Positions 1-6,339 of a DNA stretch of 40,782 bases are shown here, piece after piece. The DNA is from a virus: positions 1-40,782 of the IMG/VR virus record IMGVR_UViG_3300008216_000022, one strand, 5' to 3'. The position numbers and the translations under genes are program-made. The notes beneath the pieces are model-generated. The model had not been told where the DNA came from. It saw nothing but the letters and a program-made list of their open reading frames with translations, and searched no databases. The first letter of the stretch is position 1. Each line of letters opens with the position of its first letter.

Positions 1-41
1 ACGAGCTAGAGTTTCCTGAGGAGGTGCTATTTGAGCTTTAA
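1..41 (+). CDS. 3' end of a small SH3/KOW-like cassette protein (partial)
   Basis: Only the last 12 codons are inside the window. Reading from base 3 gives ELEFPEEVLFEL and then TAA at 39-41. This is the conserved tail (xLEL-xEEVLYEI) shared by the cassette family found repeatedly downstream, so the window begins inside another copy. The GAGGAGGTG encoding EEV also forms the ribosome binding site for the next gene, whose TTG start lies at 31. No function can be assigned beyond family membership. Confidence 0.75.
   Translation, partial: ELEFPEEVLFEL
18..41 (+). promoter_or_regulatory. Overlapping stop/start translational junction
   Basis: GAGGAGGTG (18-26) is both the EEV codons of the upstream gene and a strong Shine-Dalgarno sequence. 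The next gene starts at TTG 31, and the upstream stop TAA falls at 39-41, an 11-base overlap. The same geometry recurs at other cassette junctions. The use of TTG rather than ATG suggests somewhat weaker initiation here. Confidence 0.7.
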
Positions 42-255
42 AGTAGGTGATGAGGTTAGGATTCGTCGGTCCTCCGACTATTACGGTGATGATATGTCTA
101 GTAACCCCAGAGATGTTATAGGGGTGGTAGGAAGCGTAGATACTGGTACCTATCACCGGGACAGCCACTCGATTTACGTAAACTGGCCTGGTTGTTCAAA
201 CAACTACAGGGGAGAGGACCTAGAGAGACCAGAGAAAATATTATTGGAGATATAG
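31..255 (+). CDS. Small SH3/KOW-like (MIB/HERC2-like) cassette protein, copy 1
   Basis: A 74-residue member of the repeated small-protein family. It opens with MSFKVGDEVRIRRSSDYYG, continues with SNPRDVIGVVGSV, then a strand rich in hydroxyl and charged residues ending in YVNWPGCSNNYRGEDLE, and closes with KILLEI. The pattern (GD-x-V-R-I-R, a central G-x-V, then V-x-W-x-G..N-x-Y-R and D-L) resembles a small beta-barrel of the KOW/SH3 class, and most closely the MIB/HERC2 domain consensus. The start is TTG at 31, eight bases upstream of the previous stop and preceded by GAGGAGGTG. Biological role unknown; the fold assignment is inference from pattern. Confidence 0.8.
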   Translation: MSFKVGDEVRIRRSSDYYGDDMSSNPRDVIGVVGSVDTGTYHRDSHSIYVNWPGCSNNYRGEDLERPEKILLEI

Positions 256-259
256 TGAA

Positions 260-937
260 ATGGTTGAGTTTGTTATGATATATAAGAGCGGACACGAGAA
301 GGAGTTTGACGATGTACCTTGCTTTGGTAGCTTGAACGAAGAGCACGACTCTTTCGAGGCTGATGAAGGGGAAGAGATACAAGAGATAGTCTATAACCTA
401 GGGCACGAGCTAGAGAACGATGATCTAATAGAGTTGATGAAGACCCATCCAGTATTGTCCAAGCCTGTAAGGTATGTAGATAAGGGGGGGTATATATCTG
501 TGTCTCCTGATTACCCTGCTGACTTAGTTCTAGGGTGTCTTAGCTTTGCCCGTACCTTATTCACTAATAGACACGGTTTCAAGGTACGTGAACTAATCAG
601 GGTAGGGTTAAAGCCCGTGGTGGCAGCCTTCTTGGTGGACAGCACTACCAACAATGGCAAGCGAATGTTCAGGTACATAGAGGAGAGTCTGGTACAGGAC
701 TGGCCACTAAGGGACTTTATAGATTGGCTAGAGAATCCAGTAGATAGGTCTATCGAAGAGATATACTCTACCTCCCTTACGTATACATCTATAAAGACAA
801 GTCTATCCGGTAAGGACTATAACCTGTATGACTACCGTGAATCCAGAGAGGATACACCTAGTCAGGTAATGGAGTTAATAACCTGGGAAAAAGGCAGAGA
901 TTTTATTTACAACACAGAGGGGAAAGAACTATGTTAG
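260..937 (+). CDS. Hypothetical protein in the amidoligase cluster
   Basis: A 225-residue soluble protein that I do not recognise. The N-terminal 60 residues are very acidic (FEADEGEEIQEIV, HELENDD), followed by a mixed alpha/beta middle section (DYPADLVLGCLSFARTLF) and a C-terminal half rich in Tyr, Ser and Thr. No signal peptide, membrane segment or metal motif is evident. It starts at ATG 260, after a GGAG at 247-250 inside the previous gene, and its stop overlaps the start of the phiEco32-type amidoligase by 7 bases. That tight coupling suggests it works with the ligase, as a partner or a substrate-handling protein. This role is inferred only from position. Confidence 0.8.
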   Translation: MVEFVMIYKSGHEKEFDDVPCFGSLNEEHDSFEADEGEEIQEIVYNLGHELENDDLIELMKTHPVLSKPVRYVDKGGYISVSPDYPADLVLGCLSFARTLFTNRHGFKVRELIRVGLKPVVAAFLVDSTTNNGKRMFRYIEESLVQDWPLRDFIDWLENPVDRSIEEIYSTSLTYTSIKTSLSGKDYNLYDYRESREDTPSQVMELITWEKGRDFIYNTEGKELC

Positions 938-1686
938 ATATACCATTAGTAGGGTGCGATCCAGAGGTATTTTTGAAGCGAGGTAATACTATCATCAGCG
1001 CTATCGGGGTTGTAGGGGGAAGTAAAGAGAATCCCTTACAGGTTGAAGATGGTACGTTGCAAGAGGATAACATCCTCGCGGAAATAGGGATAACACCGGC
1101 ATCCGATAAAGAGTCTTTCGTGAATAGAGTATCCAAAGTACTGGGTATACTTATGGAACGTACTTCCTGTAGTATAGACTATTCAAGCAGTCATGTGTTC
1201 ACTAAAGAATGGTTGAGATCACAAGGAGGTAAGGCTCTTACGTTTGGATGCGATAGGGACTACAATGCATATACCGGGATGGTTAACCCTAAGCCATCAG
1301 GTAAGACCCTTATCAGGAGTGCGGGTGGGCATATACACTTAGGTAGGTCTGACATAGACCTGATCAAGCTAGTGAAGACAATGGATCTGTACCTAGCTGT
1401 ACCCTCCATTCTAGCCGATAAGGATACAGACCGTAGGTCTTTGTATGGTAAGGCAGGGTGCTACAGAGAGAAACCATACGGGGTGGAGTATCGCACTCTC
1501 AGTAATTTCTGGTTGAGAAGTAAGGATAAAATGGGGTGGGCCTACGAGCAATCTGTGAGAGCAGTACTAGAACACAAAGATATTGATCTACCAGAGGAAG
1601 GTATGGTACAGGCGTGTATTAACACCAGCAGTGAGTCTCTGGCTTTAGAACTCATAGGCCAGTTCAACTTGGTTGAATGTCCCTAG
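931..1686 (+). CDS. Phage phiEco32-like COOH-NH2 ligase (amidoligase, type 2)
   Basis: A 251-residue protein recognised as the phage phiEco32-like COOH-NH2 ligase type 2 family, a branch of the glutamine synthetase-like amidoligases that form amide bonds between a carboxylate and an amine using ATP. Visible motifs are GCDPEVF (8-14), the acidic VEDGTLQEDN segment (38-47), SAGGHIHLG (130-138), RRSLYGKAGCYREK (168-181) and VEYRTLSNFW (185-194). The conserved acidic, His and Arg residues are those expected to hold ATP and Mg. Length is normal for the family. ATG 931 follows a GAGGGGAAAG ribosome site. It is the first of two unrelated-looking amidoligases within 3 kb, alongside a glutamine amidotransferase and an ATP-grasp enzyme. 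The substrate is unknown. Confidence 0.9.
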   Translation: MLDIPLVGCDPEVFLKRGNTIISAIGVVGGSKENPLQVEDGTLQEDNILAEIGITPASDKESFVNRVSKVLGILMERTSCSIDYSSSHVFTKEWLRSQGGKALTFGCDRDYNAYTGMVNPKPSGKTLIRSAGGHIHLGRSDIDLIKLVKTMDLYLAVPSILADKDTDRRSLYGKAGCYREKPYGVEYRTLSNFWLRSKDKMGWAYEQSVRAVLEHKDIDLPEEGMVQACINTSSESLALELIGQFNLVECP

Positions 1687-1696
1687 GGAGGTAGCT

Positions 1697-1900
1697 ATGG
1701 AGTTTAAAGTAGGGGATAGGGTCAGACTTTGTAAGGATTCTAGGTACGGGGACCACTCAGATACTCAGGGTAAGGTCGTAGATATCGACGCGTTTAGTGC
1801 CAGTTACCGATATAGGGTAAGGTGGCGGGGTAATTATTGGACGTGGTGCTACAGGGGAGAGGATCTAGAGCTTGCTGAGGAGGTGTTGTATGAGATTTAA
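1697..1900 (+). CDS. Small SH3/KOW-like cassette protein, copy 2
   Basis: A 67-residue family member starting MEFKVGDRVRLCKDSRYG. The start at ATG 1697 is chosen over an upstream in-frame ATG (1673) because GGGAGGT at 1685-1691 is ideally spaced and the other copies begin at the same point in the alignment. The middle is shorter than in other copies, and the second strand reads YRVRWRGNYWTWCYRGEDLEL. The protein ends EEVLYEI at 1900, where its last codons contain the ribosome site and ATG of the next gene. Function unknown. Confidence 0.85.
   Translation: MEFKVGDRVRLCKDSRYGDHSDTQGKVVDIDAFSASYRYRVRWRGNYWTWCYRGEDLELAEEVLYEI
1877..1900 (+). promoter_or_regulatory. Overlapping stop/start translational junction
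   Basis: GAGGAGGTG (1877-1885) encodes EEV and provides the Shine-Dalgarno sequence. ATG 1890 starts the next gene and TAA 1898-1900 ends the previous one, an 11-base overlap identical in geometry to those at 31-41, 5702-5712, 5922-5932 and 6329-6339. A ribosome terminating here would sit over the next start, so coupled re-initiation is likely. Confidence 0.75.
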
Positions 1901-2120
1901 GGTAGGTCAGAGGGTGTTTTTTAACCCTTATTACACAGAGGAGATAGTAGGCATAGGCATTACTTGTGGACATAGAGAGATTTACAATGTAATCTATATG
2001 TCACCTGACGCCACTGACGAAGTGAATATTTCAACGGAGGGCGGATTGTCATGGTATGCAAGGGACCTCTACTTGCTTCCAGTAGAGGAAATTTTATTAG
2101 AGATAGGAGAAGATGAATGA
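1890..2120 (+). CDS. Divergent small cassette protein, copy 3
   Basis: A 76-residue divergent member. It keeps the family opening (MRFKVGQRVFF) and ending (RDLYLLPVEEILLEI), but the centre is different: the VRIRKDSxYYG and W-P-x-G segments are replaced by a sequence containing EIVGIGITCGHREIYNVIYMS and a late W-Y-A-R-D-L. It is translated from ATG 1890 inside the previous gene's end. Its own stop (TGA 2118-2120) overlaps the ATG of the following gene at 2117 as ATGA. A diverged paralogue, or a different small barrel placed between the same translational signals, would both fit. Confidence 0.8.
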   Translation: MRFKVGQRVFFNPYYTEEIVGIGITCGHREIYNVIYMSPDATDEVNISTEGGLSWYARDLYLLPVEEILLEIGEDE

Positions 2121-3001
2121 ACAGAGATGATTTTAACATGTACTTGGCAGGTTCTTTCTTTGCTACAAAGGAAGGGGATCTTATATTCATAGAGGAATGT
2201 GACGATGATGACAATGTTCACTGCGTGGTATATGATACGGAGCATGACACCTACTCAATGACCATTGATATAGAGGGGATTGAGGACACACTGGACTTTA
2301 ACGGCTTTGATCTTAAACCCTTCGAGGTGGACGGGCTTGCGTATAGTCCATCCTACTCCTCCATGAGAGGGATTAAGGACGGAGTTAATAACAGGCGCAT
2401 CACACTGGCACCTATGGGTCACACCCGATCCAGGGACTGTTCACGAAAAGATATTGTGAGGATGTATTTTGATCCAATCGGTACAGTAGAGGATGCCTTG
2501 AATGTTATATCTAGCGGACAAAAACGATATTGTTCCATAGGTGACGGTTTTTACTTGGCTCGTCAGGTATCCACCGAAGAGGATAAAGAACCTTTCTGTA
2601 GTGTACGGGTAACGATGACCGATGAAGGGGATCTCCGTGTAGTCTCGGAAGATTTTGATGCCATCCTTTCCAGTTTTAGCCCTTGTAGTCCTCTACCAAG
2701 CGATAGCTCGGTACAACAGCAGAAAGGGTTTACCAGCATCAAGACACTAGGGGAATGGCTAGAGGGTAAGATTGGCTCCCCTCCTGGCACAGTACCTACT
2801 GTAGTGCTCGATCACTACATGGAATGGGCAGAGAGGAACTTAAATGAAACTCCTAGGCTAGAGCTGTCCCGTCATGGGATGCCTTTGTGTGTCCTAGGAG
2901 AGGAGATACCAGAGTTTTTCAAGGGTTTACCTAAACTTAACAATTACATAGAGGCGCTTACAAATGAATTCACATCAGTTGCTATGCGGAATAGAGCTTG
3001 A
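2117..3001 (+). CDS. Hypothetical protein preceding the second amidoligase
   Basis: A 294-residue protein without a recognised domain. The N-terminus contains an acidic strand-rich segment (GDLIFIEECDDDDNVHCVVYD) suggestive of a small beta domain. The middle has paired Cys and Ser-rich stretches (FSPCSPLPSDSS), and the C-terminus is helical (LDHYMEWAERNLNE). No signal peptide or membrane segment is seen. It starts by ATGA overlap with the preceding cassette gene and its last 38 bases overlap the start of the second amidoligase. The arrangement mirrors the 225-residue unknown that precedes the first amidoligase, so each ligase has an uncharacterised gene directly upstream. A partner or substrate role is inference. 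Confidence 0.8.
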   Translation: MNRDDFNMYLAGSFFATKEGDLIFIEECDDDDNVHCVVYDTEHDTYSMTIDIEGIEDTLDFNGFDLKPFEVDGLAYSPSYSSMRGIKDGVNNRRITLAPMGHTRSRDCSRKDIVRMYFDPIGTVEDALNVISSGQKRYCSIGDGFYLARQVSTEEDKEPFCSVRVTMTDEGDLRVVSEDFDAILSSFSPCSPLPSDSSVQQQKGFTSIKTLGEWLEGKIGSPPGTVPTVVLDHYMEWAERNLNETPRLELSRHGMPLCVLGEEIPEFFKGLPKLNNYIEALTNEFTSVAMRNRA

Positions 3002-3731
3002 GACAGAAGGTAACTACATGGTAGGTGTGTCATCCGATTACTGGGATTTCCACGAAGACGGTACGTTACGTGGTCCACACGCTGAGTTTGTTCTCAAAGA
3101 ACCTACTCTTATGGGTGATCTCGACCCTGCCTTTAGAGAGCTAAGTACCTTCATACATTCTTTCCCTGTCAATGTAACCCCTAGGTGTGGGTTACATGTA
3201 CATATAGATGTTAGGGACTTATCTCATAAGGAGATATATAGTGCCTGCCTTGCATACACTTTACTAGAGAAGTTGTTGTATAAGATATCGGGAGATAGAT
3301 CTAATAATAAGTTCTGTGTACCCGTGCTTAGTTCAGCATACGTAAGGGATGCAATAAGCAGGCTGTATATCGACAGAGACAGCGGTACCAGGGAGAAGCT
3401 GTATTCAGGACTCAACCTAGCCTCTATCCGGGAACTAGGTAGCATTGAGTTCAGGATGCACTCAGGTACGTTGGATACAGAGGAGATACACGACTGGGTG
3501 TACATACTACACACCTTGGTACTACGTGCCTCTGCCTTACCTCCTGAAGATATCATACAGGCAGGACAAACGTACCGTAGCTTCTATTCGTTTGTGGTTG
3601 ATACACTCAGGCTTACAGCCCGTCCCTCTCGTCTGGCAGCCGAACTGGATAAACTGAGAGATTGTTGGAAAACATACGAAACAAAGATAACTGAGCAGAT
3701 ACACTTCCGTGCTCTACAACTAGACAAGTAA
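2964..3731 (+). CDS. Amidoligase_2-family COOH-NH2 ligase
   Basis: A 255-residue amidoligase of the second, more widespread family. Motifs in order are GIELETEG (9-16), HEDGTLRGPHAEFVL (30-44), RCGLHVHIDV (74-83) and IEFRMHSGT (161-169). These are the glutamine synthetase-like ATP/Mg-binding signatures: paired glutamates in the first strand, H-x-H in the central strand and E-F-R at the end of the core. The enzyme is expected to ligate a carboxyl to an amine via an acyl-phosphate. ATG 2964 lies within the end of the upstream gene. Only 10 bases separate its stop from the amidotransferase, suggesting the two act together, possibly with ammonia or an amino acid as the amine donor. The substrate cannot be read from the sequence. 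Confidence 0.9.
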   Translation: MNSHQLLCGIELETEGNYMVGVSSDYWDFHEDGTLRGPHAEFVLKEPTLMGDLDPAFRELSTFIHSFPVNVTPRCGLHVHIDVRDLSHKEIYSACLAYTLLEKLLYKISGDRSNNKFCVPVLSSAYVRDAISRLYIDRDSGTREKLYSGLNLASIRELGSIEFRMHSGTLDTEEIHDWVYILHTLVLRASALPPEDIIQAGQTYRSFYSFVVDTLRLTARPSRLAAELDKLRDCWKTYETKITEQIHFRALQLDK

Positions 3732-3741
3732 GGAAATAATT

Positions 3742-4959
3742 ATGTGTGGATTAATAGGTGTGGTAGGAGATATCACTAAGCTAGACATCTCATTCTTTAG
3801 GCAGGCTCTGGCAGCTAATGTTGTACGTGGGTGGGACAGTACAGGTGTGTCAGCCTTCACAGATGAGTCAACGAACAAGCACCATAACTCTGATTATGTG
3901 TTGTGGTCACACAAAGAGGCTATAACAGGGTCAGAGGCAGCATGTGACAAGGAATTTAATGCAGTGTTTAATGATCTTGGGAACATTGCCATCATGGGAC
4001 ATAACCGTGCAGCTACAGTAGGTGATGTTACACGAGAGAATGCTCACCCTTTTTCTCACGGTAATCTATCCCTCATGCACAACGGTACATTGACCGATAC
4101 CAGCGTACTGGATGGTGATTTTGATACTGACAGTGAACAGATAGCCTATACATTATCTCTCGCTACAGACAAGAAGGCTGTGTTAGAGAAGATAGAGGGG
4201 GCCTTTGCCCTGTCATGGATAGACGTAGGTAATAATACCTTTAACCTAGCCCGTAATGATGAGCGATCCCTGTATATAACCTACAGCAATAAAGGAGACA
4301 CCCTTTACTATGCATCCGAGGCAAAGATGTTGGAGTGGCTACTATCCAGAAACAAGATATTGCATGGAGATATAATCCCTCTCCCGGTAGGGGAGTGGTT
4401 GACTGTAAAACTATCTAACTGTTCACGGGGCGTAGCCTTAGATACTGAGGTAACGAAGTTCACCCCCTTTGTATTACCGTCATGGACAAGCAAGTACTAC
4501 CAACAAGCATACGGTGGGGGTTCATACTTCGGTACAGAGGCAGGAGAGACCGTTAACTTTCAGATTGAGAGTATCCTTAAAAGCCACCACAGTGAGGGTG
4601 CGTACAACATAACAGGTTACTCGATGGAATCTAATGCAGATGTTAAGGGGTATGCTTTCTCTGAGGAGTCTATTAAGGGCTTCTCTATAGGGGATAATGT
4701 CTCTGGTGTCAGCGGGTGTACCAGTTACTACAATCAAACCAGTGGATATGAAACAATTGTCCTTAAGAAGAATGAACTATCTATAGATGGGACAGCAAGT
4801 AATACTATCATAGATACGCACACTTGCTCATACTGTAACACCAAAGTGGCAAATGTTACAAACATTGCAAACTTAGACGTTTGTGATAACTGTATCGACG
4901 AAGTGAAGGACATACTGAATACAGATACACGGGGATCAAACCTAAACACAAGGGGATAA
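3742..4959 (+). CDS. Class II glutamine amidotransferase with C-terminal zinc ribbon
   Basis: A 405-residue protein with an N-terminal Ntn-type glutaminase domain. Cys2 is exposed after Met removal (MCGLIGVVGD), followed by RGWDSTG (29-35), GHNRAATVG (86-94), HNGT (113-116) and DTDSEQ (128-133). These match the Arg, Asn-Gly and Asp positions that bind glutamine in GlmS/PurF-type enzymes, so glutaminase activity is likely. The synthetase domains of PurF, GlmS or AsnB are absent. Instead there is an uncharacterised 200-residue extension ending in a zinc-ribbon-like CSYC...CDNC (Cys362, 365, 381, 384). Flanked by an amidoligase and an ATP-grasp ligase with 10- and 3-base gaps, it may supply ammonia or transfer an amide in a shared pathway. 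Confidence 0.9.
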   Translation: MCGLIGVVGDITKLDISFFRQALAANVVRGWDSTGVSAFTDESTNKHHNSDYVLWSHKEAITGSEAACDKEFNAVFNDLGNIAIMGHNRAATVGDVTRENAHPFSHGNLSLMHNGTLTDTSVLDGDFDTDSEQIAYTLSLATDKKAVLEKIEGAFALSWIDVGNNTFNLARNDERSLYITYSNKGDTLYYASEAKMLEWLLSRNKILHGDIIPLPVGEWLTVKLSNCSRGVALDTEVTKFTPFVLPSWTSKYYQQAYGGGSYFGTEAGETVNFQIESILKSHHSEGAYNITGYSMESNADVKGYAFSEESIKGFSIGDNVSGVSGCTSYYNQTSGYETIVLKKNELSIDGTASNTIIDTHTCSYCNTKVANVTNIANLDVCDNCIDEVKDILNTDTRGSNLNTRG

Positions 4960-4962
4960 CTA

Positions 4963-5712
4963 ATGATATTCATAGCACCGTACCGTATGGCATTCCCGAC
5001 TGCCCGAAGAATACGTGAAGTCTTACCTAACTCACGTATAATCAAGTATCGCAATTCAAGATTTAACTGGAACCGTAGTAGAGGGACCGTATTGAATTGG
5101 GGTAGGTCTGACATACCGCCTACAAACAGACAAGTTATTAATCAACCCCACGCCATCAGTGTGGCAGCTAACAAAAGACGGTTCCTAGCCGGTTGCGAGG
5201 AGAATAATATCCCAGCACCTAGGTTATTGTCCGAGGATCAATGTATAAGCACCTTAGAGGAAGGGAAGGTACTACTAATACGTACACCCTCTTCCTTCGG
5301 AGGGAAGGGTATAAAGGTAGTAAGAGGCACAGAGGAGTTTCATGGTATACCACTTAATCACATGGCAGTACAATTCTTCCCTAAAGAGACTGAGTTTAGA
5401 GCACATGTATGGGGGGATGAGATAATTTTCCTAACGCAGAAGCGGAGTAAACGGGGGGTTGAGAGGGAGAGAGACCAGAAGCTAGTGTGGAGTCATTCTA
5501 ACGGCTATGTACATTGCAGACAAGATGTAGAGTGCCCTGATGGACTAGAGGAGCTAGCTATAAAATCAGTAAAGATGTGTGGTCTACACTTCGGTGCGGT
5601 AGATATTATGTTGAATAAGGATGGGGTACTAAGGGTACTGGAGGTTAATACAGCGCCTGGACTTACAGGTCAGGTATTGGATAAGTATCTGGAGGTTATC
5701 CGTGAAATTTAA
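4963..5712 (+). CDS. RimK-like ATP-grasp ligase
   Basis: A 249-residue ATP-grasp enzyme. It carries LNWGRSDIP (44-52), a probable ATP-binding Lys71 segment (NKRRFL), the glycine loop FGGKGIKVV (112-120), FRAHVW (145-150), GAVDIML (211-217) and the Mg-binding LEVNTAPGLTG (226-236). These place it near RimK-type ligases that add amino acids to carboxyl groups through an acyl-phosphate. It is slightly shorter than typical RimK proteins. It begins 3 bases after the amidotransferase stop. Its final codons (YLEVIREI) mimic the C-terminal peptide of the cassette family and carry the ribosome site and GTG start of the next gene. With two amidoligases and a glutaminase close by, assembly of an amide-linked peptide or a modified cell-wall component is plausible but unproven. 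Confidence 0.9.
   Translation: MIFIAPYRMAFPTARRIREVLPNSRIIKYRNSRFNWNRSRGTVLNWGRSDIPPTNRQVINQPHAISVAANKRRFLAGCEENNIPAPRLLSEDQCISTLEEGKVLLIRTPSSFGGKGIKVVRGTEEFHGIPLNHMAVQFFPKETEFRAHVWGDEIIFLTQKRSKRGVERERDQKLVWSHSNGYVHCRQDVECPDGLEELAIKSVKMCGLHFGAVDIMLNKDGVLRVLEVNTAPGLTGQVLDKYLEVIREI
5689..5712 (+). promoter_or_regulatory. Cassette-type stop/start junction at the end of the ATP-grasp gene
   Basis: CTGGAGGTT (5689-5697) is followed by GTG 5702 (start of the next cassette gene) and TAA 5710-5712 (stop of the ATP-grasp gene). This is the same 11-base overlap as between cassette genes, although the upstream gene is an unrelated enzyme. Either the enzyme's C-terminus was replaced by cassette sequence or it converged on the same junction. 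Confidence 0.65.
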
Positions 5713-5932
5713 TAAAGGTGATATAGTAAGAGTACGTAAGGACTCTCGGTATTATGGAAGGGTTGCCCCACCAGATATTCCAGGCGAGGTCGTAGGTATC
5801 TCCCTGAGTGACCCTATTGTTTACGTAAAGTGGCCACCACAACGTCAACGTGTTGGTGACTTCATGCCTTCTTTCTATGAGGTAACGGAAATGGATATAG
5901 AACTAAATGAGGAGGTGTTGTATGAAGTTTAA
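5702..5932 (+). CDS. Small SH3/KOW-like cassette protein, copy 4
   Basis: A 76-residue member starting with GTG (MKFNKGDIVRVRKDSRYYG). The core reads GEVVGISLSDPIVYVKWPPQRQRVG and then departs from the family (DFMPSFYEVTEMDIEL) before the common ending NEEVLYEV. The N-x-Y-R element is missing or moved, making this one of the more altered copies. It is the first of four tandem copies (5702-6568), each overlapping the next. Function unknown; a nucleic-acid- or protein-binding small barrel is the likeliest fold. Confidence 0.85.
   Translation: MKFNKGDIVRVRKDSRYYGRVAPPDIPGEVVGISLSDPIVYVKWPPQRQRVGDFMPSFYEVTEMDIELNEEVLYEV
5909..5932 (+). promoter_or_regulatory. Overlapping stop/start translational junction
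   Basis: GAGGAGGTG (5909-5917) is the Shine-Dalgarno sequence and the EEV codons. ATG 5922 starts copy 5 and TAA 5930-5932 ends copy 4, again an 11-base overlap. Confidence 0.75.
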
Positions 5933-6137
5933 AATAGGGGATGAGGTTAAGATTAGAAAAGACTTACCTATGATAGGATCAGCCTATAAACCTAGAGATG
6001 TTATAGGTAGGGTAATAGATATCCTAGGTTATGAATACCCTGTAAGGGTAACGTGGCCTAATGGTCGGAGTCGTAATTATAAGGAGTACGAGCTAGAACT
6101 TACTGAGGAGACACTATATGAAATTTCGAGTCGGTGA
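5922..6137 (+). CDS. Small SH3/KOW-like cassette protein, copy 5
   Basis: A 71-residue member starting MKFKIGDEVKIRKDL at ATG 5922, chosen because it is the family start and is correctly spaced from GAGGAGGTG. The core is KPRDVIGRVIDILGYEYPV followed by VTWPNGRSRNYKEYELEL. The end reads TEETLYEISSR: here the usual ATTTAA is ATTTCG, so translation runs nine bases further to TGA 6135-6137 and the overlap with copy 6 is 20 bases instead of 11. Function unknown. Confidence 0.87.
   Translation: MKFKIGDEVKIRKDLPMIGSAYKPRDVIGRVIDILGYEYPVRVTWPNGRSRNYKEYELELTEETLYEISSR
6105..6137 (+). promoter_or_regulatory. Cassette junction with shifted stop codon
   Basis: GAGGAGACA (6105-6113) supplies a weaker ribosome site (GAGGAG) for ATG 6118. 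Because TTTAA has become TTTCG, the upstream gene stops only at 6137. The overlap is 20 bases, the same length as at the cassette/DNA polymerase junction (10615-10634). Confidence 0.65.
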
Positions 6138-6339
6138 TAAGGTTAGGATCAGGAAAGATTCTAAGTACTATGTAGCCGGTCGTAGTAACCCTAAAGACAC
6201 TGCCGGCATTATTGAAGAGATAGGACCTTGCCGTAACTGGCAGAGCCACATGATCACCGTAAAGTGGCCTGATGAATGGAGTAATAATTATAGGGTGTAT
6301 GACCTAGAATTAGATGAGGAGGTGTTGTATGAAATTTAG
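6118..6339 (+). CDS. Small SH3/KOW-like cassette protein, copy 6
   Basis: A 73-residue canonical member, close to the family consensus. It begins MKFRVGDKVRIRKDSKYY, continues AGRSNPKDTAGIIEEIG, and ends MITVKWPDEWSNNYRVYDLEL and EEVLYEI. The order G-D-x-V-R, N-P-x-D-T-x-G, V-x-W-P, N-x-Y-R, Y-D-L is the clearest resemblance to the MIB/HERC2-type small barrel. It starts at ATG 6118 within copy 5, and its last codons hold the start of copy 7. No catalytic residues are apparent, so a binding role is likelier than an enzymatic one. Confidence 0.88.
   Translation: MKFRVGDKVRIRKDSKYYVAGRSNPKDTAGIIEEIGPCRNWQSHMITVKWPDEWSNNYRVYDLELDEEVLYEI
6316..6339 (+). promoter_or_regulatory. Overlapping stop/start translational junction
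   Basis: GAGGAGGTG (6316-6324), ATG 6329 and TAG 6337-6339 reproduce the 11-base overlap seen at four other junctions. Confidence 0.75.

Noticed and set aside
4734-5114. A 126-codon minus-strand frame spanning the amidotransferase/ATP-grasp boundary
   Set aside because: Antisense to two conserved enzymes and the only minus-strand frame in a plus-strand operon.
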